From Zingiber officinale (taxonomy: Eukaryota > Streptophyta > Magnoliopsida > Zingiberales > Zingiberaceae): a DNA stretch of 64,000 nucleotides. Positions 13,061 through 24,197 of this stretch are shown here, in pieces; position 1 is the first letter of the stretch; each line of letters starts with the position of its first letter. The notes beneath the pieces are model-generated. The model saw only the letters and a program-made list of their open reading frames with translations, had not been told where the DNA came from and made no database searches. The translations under genes and the position numbers were made by a program. The DNA lies in the NCBI RefSeq assembly GCF_018446385.1, contig NC_055990.1:132382996-132446995 (forward strand), read 5' to 3'.

Positions 13061-15969
13061 TGTAAAATACCGAAAATAGGCGATTATGAATAAGGAAATT
13101 TTCCGGAATTTTTGGACATTTTTCGGAAATTTTTCGGAGCTCGTATGGACGAGTTAACGGGGATCAGAACGGGGCCCGGAAAAAAAAGCCTGTTTAGGCT
13201 ACCCTATTTAAGAGAGGAGAAGATTATATTTATAAATTTTTTTCCTTTTTATTTCTTATTCCTTTTTATTTACATTGTCGCCGAAAATCCGTTTCTGTTC
13301 TTCTCCCTCGCGCACCCGAGCCCACTCCTCGCGCCGAGTTTCCTTTTTGCCCTAACCGCCGGCACCGGCGGTTTCCCCCTCTCCTCTGCCGACGCCGTCC
13401 ACAGAAGCCACCGCCGCCGAGTCTGTCTCGCCTACATCGAAGCCCTAGCCTCTGCCCGATTTTCTTCTTCTTCCTCTGCGCCTGCATCGCCACCGGTGAG
13501 CAGGGAGTAACGCAAGGATTCCTCTGCCCTAGTCGAGCAACACTGCCACCGATCGAAGCCTCTTTTCATCTTCCTCCTCATCCTTAGCGACGGCCTTCTC
13601 TACGCAGTGCCCTGGGATCTCCACAGCCGAACGATTCCTTTGTTCCTCCTTCCCGAGCAGTTCACAGAGCCATAAGTGGCTTCGATTGAGGGGGGTTGGG
13701 GATCTTTTGAGGTGAGTGATGATCCATGTGAATAGAGGTTTCTGGTGGAATGTTTGGTTGAAATCGTGACTTCTTGATCTCTCTTTTTGATCCGGACAGT
13801 GAATTGAAATCCAGTTGGTGGTTGTTTAGTGAATCCTCTTGATTCCAGCAGTGTTTCTATTTCTGGCAGCATCAACTGCTTGCACACTTGTTCTGCCGGA
13901 TTCAACCAGACAGCAGTGAGGTGAGCAGTATCTCCTGATCAATTTGATTTGCTGCTATCTTTCGTTGTGTGAGATTTAATTTAGGAAGTGTGCATTTTCT
14001 GTAGAGGTCAGTAGAGATTATGCATGGTTTGATTTGTGATCATCTTGCCGGATCTCATCTTGTTCTGTTTGTGAAGAATTCCAGCCAAGAAAGGCTGTGC
14101 TGTGGACTTTCTGTTACGACATTTAAATTCATTCAGCAGCAACAGTGCTAGGAATCAAGGTAAGGTATTTGGTTTTTGGTCTTAGTTGTAGATCATAGTG
14201 TAATTCGATTATTTTAGCTAGATGATCATGTGTAGATGAATTTGTGTGAGAAGAATGAGGGTAATGTGATTAGGGTTTGCCCTAAGTTAGGATTTGAGAT
14301 TTTATTTAGCTATTTGGAAGAGTTGTAGCTAAATAAAAATATATTTCTATTTGTGGTACAGGAGTTTGATACGAGACGAGTATCTCGGAGTCCGGATTTG
14401 GACCATTTTATTGGAGGCGGGTACTTTGACTTATGTCTTTTGATATGCATGATAATATGTTTAACATATAACAGTAATTGTGTTACCTGTTTATTTCGGT
14501 TGGTCACTACATGATTAGTACATGTTGTTTGTTTATTTATTCTGCACTGCATATTATCTACCTGATCACATATGCCTTAGGTAGTGACCTAACCACATGC
14601 TCTGTTATATTCTGGACCTAGGGTTTATTTGATACCCTCTTCGATTTGTGTACCTTCTATTTGATACGTCTTCTTGTGGTACACACTTTGTATCTATTTA
14701 TATGGATCATGCCATGTTATTCATGAGATTGCCATGTTCAGTATCATGCATCATGATTGCATGCTGTGCGATTGTCGGCTCTACTTTGGTTGAGCTCATC
14801 GCCAGTTACATGTACTGCACACCTCACCCATGGATTTGTATATCTGGCTGGTGTGTGGCGGTTCTGCTGTTTGGCTCCGTTGGTCAGGTGACTCAGCGTG
14901 GTAGCCGGCAGTCAGTTCCGCTCTGTTTGGCTCCGTTGGCATTTAGGGTAGCAGCGTGGTAGCCGGCAGATGGTGGACTCTGTTTGGCTCCGTTGGTCAG
15001 GAGACTCAGCGTGGTAGCCGGCAGAGATATCCTCCCCGTCATCGTGTACCGGGAGATGAGAGCATTGAGCTCCCCCATTTATGATTTGGGGTCACAGGAC
15101 AGGAGTACTCCGACAGCATCCCGTTTACTCTGTCATTGCACAGGAGCATTGATTTCAGAGTATGGGGTTGACATATGCATTTATTGCATTTTTTATTTGC
15201 TTGTGATTGCTGCACTTATATGCTGCATTTGTTTGGATGCATTGATTGACATGCATACAGGATTATGACTCACTCGGTCTGACGACCTGTTACCTTTATA
15301 CTTTGATCCGGTCAGTACAGTTATCTTCTGATTTCATTTCAGTTGCATTTATCCTCCTCATATTCAGGAGACTGTACGCATGATTAGTGTTGTCTGTTAT
15401 TTGTTTTATTATAGTTGTACCTGCTGAGTGTTGGACTCACCCGCCTCCATTGTTGATATTTTCAGGTTGAGGCTGTCCGGAGCAGTTCCAGTCGCTGGCC
15501 CCCCATCTGCACGTAGAGCTAGCTCTCTACTAGGTTGTTATTTGCTTTATTTTGGTTTTTCTTCCATCAGACTATGTTTTAGTTTTGTTTTGGATTTTAT
15601 TTATGGATATTGTACGGATTGTTACCGTTTGATGGTCTTTTGGATGGTTTGGTTTTTATTCTACTATATGCCTGCCTGGACGGCAGAAGAGGTGAGTTCG
15701 TTGGATTTGAGCTTTACGAGTATAGTGGAGTAGGGTGGATTTCGAGTCAGAGTCCTATTGTTATTGATTATCTTTATTAACTGCGTGGTTGTGACAGCCA
15801 GAGGCTGAATATCTCTATACACTGCGTGGTGTTTGTTTTTATTTTTTGTTATCATTCCAGCCGCTTGTGGCTGAAGTATATGTGATATGTAGAAAGTTTC
15901 ATATTGTCCGCCGTACAGTGGAGATGTTGCCGAAATTTCTTCGGACAGAGACTCCTCTGGGGCGTGACA
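13061..15969 (+). repeat. 3' LTR of the Tekay-type element
   Basis: 2909 bp, nearly identical to 5110-7952 apart from small indels and a ~45-bp GC-rich block present only here (about 13368-13412). It ends GGGGCGTGACA, followed by TSD CCTGA. A 101-residue open frame on its minus strand is shared by both LTRs, reflecting their similarity rather than a gene. Confidence 0.88.
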
Positions 15970-16226
15970 CCTGAGCGGCCCTGAAGACCTATCAGGAGGC
16001 TGAGTCGAGTAGGTTTGAGGTCAAGAAGCATACCTACATCCGCTCGGATGCATTTTACTACAAAGTCACTGACCAGGCCCTTCGACTATTTGACTTGGTG
16101 ATCGACGAGACGATTGATCAGCTCCATGAGGGAGGTCAACTGCCAACCGATCTGACCAGTAAGGTCATAAGTCGGGACAAGCTAACTGTCGTTCTGCCTG
16201 ATGATGCCCTGGACTATCTTGGGTGA

Positions 16227-16780
16227 GGCCGAGCATTCCTGAGTGAGTCTGAGCGTTCTTGTAAAATGTAAAATTTTTGAAGTTTAAATGCACCTTCGTC
16301 CATTCAAACGAGCTTTACCTCCTTGTATGTTTTTCGACTCCTTTTGATTATTTACAAAAGCTCTTGGCTTCATTCATAATCATTCTATTAGCTGATCGAC
16401 CCCTCTAGTATTTGGAGTCCACAATTCCGCGATCTCCCGCTTGACCCTGGGAGTATTTTAAAGAATAGCGTTGAACGGTCGCTATATTCTGAAGACTTCA
16501 TAGCCCGGGTTCACGGTCGGCTATTCATCGACGCTTGCCCGCTCACTGAACTTTCGAAAAATGCTCGACCCCGAACGGGGGAGACAAGGAATCCCGTATG
16601 CTGGTGCGAGACCAAGGAAAATCACTCGACCTCGAACGGGGGAGATAGATACTCAGATAAGCTGATCTGTGACCAGTGAAGATCACTTGATCCCAACCAA
16701 TTAGCACGAGAGTTCCCCACGCTGAGTCTACGACTCAAGTACAGCTCAAACACGGCCGATCGACATGGGAGTCTCTGACT
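16227..16780. other. Non-coding internal stretch of the Tat-type element
   Basis: Between the end of the antisense ORF and the minisatellite. It contains two loose copies of CTCGACC-CGAACGGGGGAGA (about 16563 and 16627) but no gene. Confidence 0.5.
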
Positions 16781-16789
16781 CAATGGTTT

Positions 16790-17890
16790 ATAGTCACCAC
16801 TCGATTGTTGATGAAGACCCGAGTTTTAGGTCACCGCTCGACCGTTGATGAAGAATATCTGAAGAATCGAGTTTAAGGTCGCCGCTCGACCGTTGATGTA
16901 GACCCGTGTTTAATGTCACTGCTTGACGATTTGACGTAGACCCGCGTTTAAGATCGGCACTCGACGGTTGGTCATAAACTCGATTTTAAGGTCACCGCTC
17001 GACCGCTGGTGGAGACAAGTGTTTAACGTCGCCGCTCGACGATTTGACGAAGACTTGGGTTTAAGGTCGCAGCTCGACCGCTGATGGAGACAGGGGTTTA
17101 AGGTCACCGCTTGACCGCTGATAGAGACAGGGGTTTAAGATCGCCACTCGACCACTGATGGAGACATGGGTTTAAGGTCCCGCTCGACCATTGGTGTAAA
17201 CTCAATGTACACTCAGGTTTAAGATCGCCGCTCGACCGCTGATGGAGACATGGGTTTAAGGTCGCCGCTCGACCGCTGACGAAGACATGGGTTTAAGGTC
17301 ATCGCTCGACTGCTTATAGAGACATGGGTTTAAGGTCGTCGCTCGACTATTAATGGAGATAGGGGTTTAAGGTTGTCACTCGACCGCTAATGGATACATG
17401 GGTTTAAGGTCGCCGCTCGACCATTGGTGTAAACTCAATGTACACCCGGGTTTAAGGTCGTCGCTCGATTGCTAATGGAGACATGGGTTTAAGGTCGTCG
17501 CTCGACCGCTGACGGAGACATGGGTTTAAGGTCGTCGCTCGATCGCTGATGGAGACATGGGTTTAAGGTCGTTGCTCGACCGCTGATGGAGACAGGGGTT
17601 TAAGGTCGCTGCTCGACCGCCGATGGGGGCACGCATTTAAGGTCGCCGCTCGACCTTCGGTGGAGACAAGAGTTTTACGTAGTTGCTCGACAATTTGAGG
17701 TAGACCCGCGTTTAACGTCGTTGCTCGACGATTTTGAGGTAGACCCGTGTTTAACGTCATCCCTAGACGATTTGAGGAGATCTCGCGTTTAATGTCGTCT
17801 CTCGACGATTTTGAGGTAGACCCACATTTAACGTCATCACTCGACGATTTGAGGTGATCTCGGGTTTAAGGTCGCTGCTCGACCATTCAT
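16790..17890. repeat. 37-bp minisatellite in the 3' part of the Tat-type element
   Basis: About 27-29 diverged copies of a 37-bp unit with core GTCGCCGCTCGACC followed by GCTGATGGAGACATGGGTTTAAG. Copies between 17220 and 17620 are the most regular. Variants replace the middle with GATTTGAGGTAGACCCG (17690-17870). It lies just downstream of the integrase end in minus-strand sense. Confidence 0.85.
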
Positions 17891-17984
17891 GAAGATGCGT
17901 TTAAAGAGGTCTTCACTTTTTATTCATGCATTGCCCTGCATTCGGAAGGCATGCAAAGAATACAAAAAGTATTCACTCACGCAC

Positions 17985-19310
17985 CTCTCATCCAGCCTTG
18001 TAGGGTTGAAAATGGTTCGTGCTCCATGGCCTCTCGAGTTGCCTTCCCTCTTCATCCTCCAGATAGTAGGTGCCCGAACGGAGCTTCTGAACGACCTTAA
18101 ACAACCCTGCCCATAGTGCCTCTAGCTTGGTGACGTCGCTGATCGGCTTCACTTTCTTCCAGACGAGATCACCGGCCTGGAAGGACCTCAGGATCACTCA
18201 CCGATTATAGTTCTGTTTCATCCACTGTCGGTACGCCATTAGCCGAACTGCGGCTTTTGCCCGCGCTTCGTCCACCAAGTCAGGCTCCATCAGTCTCCGT
18301 TCGGCGTTCCCTTCGCCTCCTTCAGAGTCGTGCGGAGAGCCCACAGCACACTAGGGAGCTCGTCGACCCAACTGGCTCCCATATTGTTGAGTTGGGCACG
18401 TAAGACTCTGAGGATCTCTCGATTAGCGACTTCGGCTTGCCCGTTGCCCTGAGGGTAGGCCACCGAGGTGAAGGCTTGTTGGATGTCATAGCCTTCAGAC
18501 CATTCTCTAAGCTCCCGACAGGTGAACTGTATTCCGTTGTCGGACATGAGTCAGCGTGGAATTCTGAATCGACAAATAATGTTTTGCCAAATAAATTTGA
18601 TAACCATATGCTTGGTGATTCTTGTAAGTGGCTCGGAAGTCTTTGAAGCTCTGTATCGAGCCGTTCGACAATCTTCTGAACCAACGCTGCGCCAATCCGG
18701 AAAGAGTGGTGAGGAAGACATGACACTTCACTCCATCCATGTATTAGTGCAGCGTGGCCTTATTATCGAACCGATCCAGATGTTCATCTGGGTTGGTCGA
18801 CCCGTTGTACGTCCCGATCGCCAATGGGGTGTAGTGTCAAGACAGAGGGTCTTGTAAGATCTCCTCTGAGAACTGTCAGTTGATCCGTTCAGGAGACATG
18901 TTGCTTCGAGGTGCTTTGCCTTTCTGTGCATCCCGAATGGAAGAATCATCTGAAGATGATCCCCGCTCCTTATGCGCTTAGGCTATCTCCGAGGGGTTTG
19001 GAACAAGGCGTGATGGAAGGGGATCGGTATGGATGGTGCTTCCCCCAGTGTATTGGTCAGCCTTCTGTTCTGCCCCCATACGGAGAGTTGCTCCGCTTGG
19101 TCTTTTTGCCTCGCTCGCCTGTCAGCCGCCGATGTTGTAGGCTGCGACGCTAGCCGATCAGCTAACACTTATTATTGCCGTTGCTTGACCATTTTTGCTG
19201 CTCGGGCTTGAACGAGCATCTCCAGGTGCTCTTGAGTGAACGTCACGGTGGTCAGTCACCCAACGTCTTTCATCTTCTCAGTTCGGATGCAGGTGGCGTT
19301 CCCATAGACG
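17985..19310 (-). pseudogene. Tat-type gag fused by deletion to the integrase end
   Basis: From the primer-binding site downward on the minus strand: a gag N-terminal region with EHLEMLVQARAAKMVKQRQ (about 19170-19230) and stops, then GTYNGSTNPDEHLDRFDNK (about 18770-18815), then the retrotransposon gag core MDGVKCHVFLTTLSGLAQRW and SIQSFKDFRATY (about 18660-18740). At about 18625 the reading changes directly to integrase: VIKFIWQNIICRF, then MSDNGIQFTCRELREW and SVAYPQGNGQAEVANREILR (18290-18547), and the C-terminal part QAGDLVWKKVKPISDVTK to FQPYKAG (17988-18197). Protease, RT, RNase H and the integrase N-terminus are deleted, and stops and frame changes are present. Such a copy could only move with help from another element. 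Confidence 0.8.
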
Positions 19311-19320
19311 GCGCCAAATA
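19300..19320 (-). other. Primer-binding site of the Tat-type element
   Basis: Directly inside the LTR end at 19321 the minus strand reads TATTTGGCGCCGTCTATGGG. TGGCGCCGT is complementary to the 3' end of plant tRNA-Asp, the usual primer type for this kind of gypsy element. Confidence 0.7.
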
Positions 19321-19715
19321 TGATCTTGTCCAAAAGTCGATAAGATGGATGCTGAGGATGTGGCGCTCCTGTTGACCTCCGGTGGACTTCGCTCCGACCT
19401 ACAACACAAGCAGCGTCAGTGCCAGTTCAGGGAAGGGGTCCCCGGCGATGGCTCTCTGATGCTCAAGTCAGTTTCCGGCGAAGAAGAAGAAGAAGAAGAA
19501 GAAGAAGAAGCAGTGAGCAGAGCAACAAGAACTGTAGCATAATAGTAATATCGCATGTAACGCATACCTCCGCCGATGCTTGGACCCCCTTTATATAGAG
19601 CTCCTGTAGTACACGTGCACACTTCCCAAGGCGAGCACATATCTCAAAGTCTTCCCTAAAAAGACGTGTCAGTAAAGTGTCCTTGACACAGTACATTAAC
19701 GGGTCGAGCATATCT

Positions 19716-20539
19716 TGTTGGTACAGCGGACACCGGCAAGAGGGGGGTGAATTACTGAAAACAAAAATGAAACTACCCTCCTCAGATTTCAACTCAGAAT
19801 AAATGCAGTAGTAAAAAAATAAAGACAGAAAAAAAAAGCAGAAACAGAAGTTTAACCTGGTTACAACCAAGATGGTTGTTAATCCAGGGCAGTGAAAAGC
19901 GCACTAAAAAAATTCTCCTTCTCTGAAGGCGGAGAAGCCTTTTACACTCTAATTGCTCAGAACTACTGCTAGGAATTGCTTACAGATTGATTGCTTGAGT
20001 TGTTGTTGAATTCCTAGCTCCAGGGGCCTTTATATAGCTCCTGGAAAGTCTATCCCGAGGGTCCAAGGCGCCTCCAACAAGGTTCAAGGCGCCTCCAGCT
20101 CGGTCAGCGGATAAAACTTTATCCGCAGCATAAACGATCAAATTTGACCTGTTGAAGGCGCCTTCAACAGGACTATTGAAGCCAGCCTCAAGCAGGCGCT
20201 GAAATACACTTCTTCTTCGCATCTTTCTACTGCGCGCTGCTCAACAAACGATCCGACGAAGCTGTAACACAACTCCGACAACCGGAAGCCCGATTCCTTA
20301 CTCGAGTTGTCGGTAAACTTCACGTCCTTCACGTCCACCGGAGTACTATTCCGCAGCTCTCTCGTCCTTCAGACGCACCGAGCCCGTCGGCTCTCTTCCC
20401 GTGTCGTCCTTCTCGCTAGCTGCATCTTCCGCTCGACTTCCTGTGTTCCTAAGCTCCTGTACACTCAGACACAGGGATCAAACACAGTAGGACCTAACCA
20501 ACTTGGTTGATCACATCAAAACTACCACGGGGTCCAACA
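19716..20539 (-). repeat. 3' LTR of the gag-only element
   Basis: 824 bp. The minus-strand TATA (complement TTTATATAG) is at about 20029-20037. Just upstream in transcription sense are four GGCGCC palindromes (20066-20170), two as AAGGCGCCTCCA and one as GAAGGCGCCTTC. Confidence 0.87.
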
Positions 20540-21250
20540 ATCTCCCCCTTTTTGATGTGCATTGACTCAAGTTCAAGTTAGGGTAAAAATAGACATACAG
20601 AGTAATTTTAAAGAAGAAATTACTAAACTAACAAGTTAAGCATAATTTTTGCAATTAGTAAAATTGTAACACTTTTTTAAAAAAAAAGAAATTTTAAATT
20701 TTCTAACTCCCCCTAAACATTCATAAAAATAAAAAAAAATTTAAATTTTTCTAACTCCCCCTAAACTTGTACTTCTCTCTCCCCCTTTGATCACAGCAAA
20801 AATAGGGTCTTAAGTAAAATATTTTCAAGTAAGATTAAATCTTTGAAGAAAAAAAATTCTAAGTAAAAAAAATTCTAAGCAAGAAGGAACTTTTTATAAA
20901 ATAAATTGCTAAGTCTAAACTGAAAATTTTCTAAGTTAAAGGAAGTTATTTAGGATTTTTCTAGGAAAAAATTTCTAAGAAAAAATAATTTCTAAGTTAG
21001 AATTTTCAAGAAAAATTTTTAAGGAATTTTATAAGTCAAATATTTGATAAACTTTCAAAGCATTATTTAATTCTTGTTTAATGCTTTTTCAGAAAGTTAA
21101 TTAAACATTTTCTTTCAATATTTTAGCTTCCAGGTCGTAGCGAGGCACTAGGCCTTCTTGGTTATTGGAGCAACAACCACTTCCTTAGACAAAGCTTCCA
21201 TAAAGAATTTCAATGTTTAATTGTCTCACTGTAAGCTTTTGATTTTTGAA
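20540..21250. other. AT-rich non-coding internal region of the gag-only element
   Basis: Begins with the polypyrimidine tract (ATCTCCCCCTTTTTGATG). Simple A/T-rich sequence follows with repeated TTCTAACTCCCCCTAAAC segments (about 20700-20765). No gene is seen; this is the place where pol would be expected. Confidence 0.6.
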
Positions 21251-22707
21251 AAATTAATTAAGCACAGATTTTGAAACCCAATAGAGGCTCCTTCCTACAG
21301 GATTATTCAGAAATCTAGGGGGTACATAGTTTCTTGGTATTTTCCTAAGTTGACCTTGATGCTTCCTTATATACCAATTTAATTTACCATAAATTCTTAA
21401 TTTTGAATTTGGAAATTGATTTAAGTATGCAGCAGATTCCAGTTTTTCAATTTCTAATTTTAATTTATCATTTTCTGATTTTACACTATCATACATTTCA
21501 AGTGGACATGCTTTGCTAATTTCATTTTTAATTCTTTATTTTCTTTTTCTACTTCGAATAAGTCTTTAGAAAGTGATTTAATAAATCGAAATGACTGAGA
21601 CGGGGTTAGATTGTGTACCTTACTTACCTGATCTGGTGACGCTCCCCCTTCACTGCTGCTTTCTTCTTCTGATGTTCCTCCCCCTTCATCGATGCTCATC
21701 TCTAAGCTTGAATCTTCTTCCGGTTGATGGTTCGCCAATAGCGCTAACCCTGAGAATTCTTCGATGTCCGACTCAGAGGTTGACGAATCTGACCAGGTAG
21801 CCTTCAGATTCTTGTGCTTGGAGGGTTCTGGTTTCTTGTATTTTGGTTTTTCCTTTTCTTTCTCCTTTCTCTTCAATTTTGGGCAGTCCTCCTTGATGTG
21901 CCCTTCTTCGTTGCAGTTGTAGCAACGAACCGTCCTCTTCTTTCGATGATGCCTCTGCGATTTAAATTTATTAGAATTGAAAAACTTATTGAAGCGTCTT
22001 ACCAGTAGTGCCGCTTCAGATTCGTCGACTGAGGTTTCGGAGTCAGAACCGTTTACTTTTGCCTTTAGAGCTATGTTCTGACTGGTCTTCTCTACTTCAT
22101 TTGGCTCTGAAACTCGAGATTCGTGAAGTTCAAAAGTCGAAAATAATTGTTCTAACGTACTTACCTCGAGGTCCTTAGAGATGTAGTATGCATCTACTAA
22201 GGAGGCCCAGTCTGGAGTTCTCGGGAAGGCATTGAGCGCATATCGGATAGAATCCCTGTTGGTTACCTCTTCTCCAAAGTTCGTTAGTTGCGTTATCAGC
22301 TCCTTGATTCTCGCTTGGAGTTGCGCTACCTTCTCGCCTTAGTTCATCCGGAGGTTCGTTAACTGGTTCCGGAAGATGTCGCGCTTCGCTAGCTTCGCTT
22401 CGGAAGTACCTTCATGAAGCTCCAGGAATTTCTCCCAGAGATCTTTCGCTGAGTCGTAGCTTCCGATCCGATTTACCTCCTGCGGTGGTAGAACGCTGAG
22501 TAGGTGGAACTCAGCCTTTCTGTTGGCGACGAAATCTGCTTGCTCCTTTTTCGTCCAGGTATTTTCCTCCTTATCTTTCGGAACTGCATAGCCATATTTC
22601 ATTATTAAAAGAATGTCAAATTCGGTTTTAAAAAATACCTCCATTTTGCGCTTCCATGTGGCGAAGTCTCCGTCGAACTTCGGGGGATGGATGTTCGCTC
22701 CGGCCAT
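21250..22707 (-). pseudogene. Gag of the gag-only element (UBN2-type gag with CCHC zinc knuckle)
   Basis: Starts at MAGANIHPPKFDGDFATWKR (22707) and carries the copia-type gag domain, with WEKFLELHEGTSEAK and RDIFRNQLTNLRMN. Residues 100-260 include YALNAFPRTPDWASLVDAYY and LEQLFSTFELHESRV. A perfect CX2CX4HX4C zinc knuckle (CYNCNEEGHIKEDC) lies at about 21893-21934, followed by a KEKEKEKPKYKK basic stretch and an acidic serine-rich tail. The frame is open except for one TAA at 22339-22341 and a one-base frame change near 21490, after which KLNWYIRKHQGQLRKIPRNY is readable to about 21254. Gag would form the particle and bind RNA. Two lesions make this copy a probable recent pseudogene; its parent would be the same length with no pol. 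Confidence 0.85.
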
Positions 22708-22772
22708 CGTCTTGATCGTAGTGCTTCAGTTGGCGGTTAGTCCTTCTGAGACGATCAGGCTCTAATACCACT

Positions 22773-23617
22773 TGTTGGTACAGCGGAGACCGGCAAGAGG
22801 GTGGTGAATTGCTGAAAACAAAAATGAAACTACCCTCCTCGGATTTCAACTCAGAATAAATGCAGTAGTAAAATAATAAAGACAGAAAATAAAAGCAGAA
22901 ACAGAAGTTTAACCTGGTTACAACCAAGATGGTTGTTAATCCAGGACAATGAAAAGCGCACTAAAAAAATTCTCCTTCTCTGAAGGCGGAGAAGCCTTTT
23001 ACACTCTAATTGCTCAGAACTACTGCTAGGAATTGCTTACAGATTGATTGCTTGAGTTGTTGTTGAATTCCTAGCTCCAGGGGCCTTTATATAGCTCCTG
23101 GAAAGTCTATCCCGAGGGTCCAAGGCGCCTCCAACAAGGTTCAAGGCGTCTAGCTCGATCAGCGGATAAAACTTTATCCGCAACATAAACGGTCAAATTT
23201 GACCTGTTGAAAGCGCCTCCAAGCCTGCTGGAGGCGCCTCCAAGCTGGCGGCACAGTTTCCAGCTTGGTTTTTCCAGCTTCCGACGCTCCGTTCTTTTGG
23301 GTGATTGCGGCCAATCGGAATAGGGCTCACTCGAACCCAATTCCCGGCCTTTTACTCGAGCAGCCTTCTGTCCCGGCTTCACATCCTCGAACGCCGCGCA
23401 CGCTCTTCACGCCCACTGGAGTACTCTTCCGCAGCTCTCTCGTCCTTCGGACGCACCGAGCCCGTCGGCTCTCTTCCCGTGTCGTCTTTCTCGCTAGCTG
23501 CGTCTTCCGCTCGACTTCCTGTGTTCCTAAGCTCCTGCACACTCAGACACAGGGATCAAACACAGCAGAACCTAACCAACTTGGTTGATCACATCAAAAC
23601 TACCACGGGGTCCAACA
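22773..23617 (-). repeat. 5' LTR of the gag-only element
   Basis: 845 bp, close to the other LTR but differing in the GGCGCC-rich segment (23123-23250), where copy number and spacing of the palindromes have changed. The minus-strand TATA is at about 23087-23095. Confidence 0.87.
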
Positions 23618-24197
23618 TATCCTGGTGACAGTGGAAGCTTCCGTCGTACAATCCTTTGTCTAACCATGCCATTTGTCAGCGGCACTAGCTCCCAAAAGGA
23701 TGTCAAAAGATATCCTGTTGTGTATGTTGCTTGGCAGAGTGGAATAGCCGCTCGGCCAGAATTCCGTCGTCCGCGCGTTGTCTGTTGCTGGGCCGAGTGG
23801 GATTCCCGTTCGGCCGGAAGTCCACTGTCCACATGCTTTGTTGCTGGGTCGAGCGGGATAGCCGCTCTGCCAAAGTCTGCTGTTCGCATGCTCGGCTGAT
23901 GTCGCATCTGCTGCTGGGCCGAGCAGGGTGGCCACTCGGCCGAAGTCAAACTCTGTCGACGTTATGCTTGCTATCTTGTTGAGCGGGGTAGCCGCTCGGC
24001 TCGGCTTCTGCGCACCATCTCCCTTGAGCGTTGGTTGTTCGATTGCTCCTCATGTCGAAGATGGTGGGTCAGTTCTTAATCCATGGTCGGAGCATGATTC
24101 TCCTGACCGGACGATATCGTCCACCCGTTAACTATCTTGACTTTGACCTCCACTGTGGCAGCGGGGTGGGGCCCTTCATCATTACCTCATCAACACC

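Larger units (their letters stand above)
5110..15969 (+). mobile_element. Tekay/Del-type chromovirus (Ty3/gypsy), decayed, with 2.8-2.9-kb LTRs
   Basis: LTRs 5110-7952 and 13061-15969 start TGTAAAATACC and end GGGGCGTGACA. A perfect TSD, CCTGA, lies at 5105-5109 and 15970-15974. The initiator-Met primer-binding site TGGTATCAGAGCAGG starts at 7959, and the polypurine tract GTGGGGGAGAA lies just before 13061. The internal 5.1 kb keeps traces of reverse transcriptase, RNase H and the integrase C-terminus with a chromodomain-like tail, which places it in the Tekay/Del group. Gag, protease, most of RT and the integrase core are missing. The two LTRs are highly similar except for a few indels, one a ~45-bp block present only in the second LTR (about 13368-13412), so this is one of the youngest insertions in the nest. 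Confidence 0.88.
4141..16226 (+). pseudogene. Decayed antisense ORF of the Tat-type element, split by the Tekay-type insertion
   Basis: Plus-strand reading, opposite to the element's gag and pol. The left part (about 4141-5109, clearest from 4690) shows a coiled-coil-like stretch (LSFLEEEVK, then QEKIDVEVARLQAALKKSDK, later AQKLKEAEDFLIAERNSR) with several in-frame stops and at least one shift. The right part (about 15971-16226) continues in style, with TYQEAESSRFEVKKH, ALRLFDLVIDETIDQLHEGG and a final PDDALDYLG before TGA. The two halves are separated exactly by the 10.9-kb Tekay-type element and its CCTGA TSD. Tat-lineage elements are known to carry such antisense ORFs encoding coiled-coil proteins of unknown role. 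The stops show it is dead here. Confidence 0.6.
19716..23617 (-). mobile_element. Gag-only (TR-GAG-like) LTR retrotransposon, copia-type gag
   Basis: LTRs 19716-20539 and 22773-23617 begin TGTTGGTACAGCGG and end GGGGTCCAACA. The TSD is TATCT/TATCC (19711-19715 and 23618-23622), and the empty site is seen in the sister LTR near 3260. On the minus strand the primer-binding site is TGGTATTAGAGCC (about 22754-22770, initiator-Met type) and the polypurine tract is AAAAAGGGGGAGAT (20540-20553). The internal 2.2 kb codes only for gag; no protease, integrase, RT or RNase H was found. It is related to the outermost element 561-35528, so the same family landed here at two times. A non-autonomous element using proteins of a copia relative is the likely reading. 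Confidence 0.88.
2885..24192 (-). mobile_element. Tat-type Ty3/gypsy LTR retrotransposon with two nested insertions
   Basis: LTRs at 2885-3822 and 19321-24192 (the latter interrupted) start TGATC and end CATCA on the plus strand. A perfect 5-bp TSD, ACACC, lies at 2880-2884 and 24193-24197. On the minus strand the 5' LTR is followed by TTTGGCGCCGTCTATGGGAA at about 19300-19318; TGGCGCCGT matches the 3' end of plant tRNA-Asp. A purine tract (GGGGGAGG) abuts the 3' LTR at about 3829-3836. Minus-strand order: gag, integrase end, 37-bp minisatellite, antisense ORF on the plus strand, 3' LTR. An antisense ORF before the 3' LTR is a known trait of Tat-lineage elements. Most of pol is deleted, so the copy is not autonomous. 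Own length without insertions is about 6.5 kb. Confidence 0.85.
19321..24192 (-). repeat. 5' LTR of the Tat-type element, interrupted at 19715 by the gag-only element
   Basis: The two pieces, 19321-19715 and 23618-24192, join into one LTR collinear with 2885-3822. It has a longer GAA microsatellite (about 19481-19510), a minus-strand TATA (complement TTTATATAG near 19590) and the same CGAGCGGGAT-n-CCGCTCGG palindromes at 23740-24000. Confidence 0.85.
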
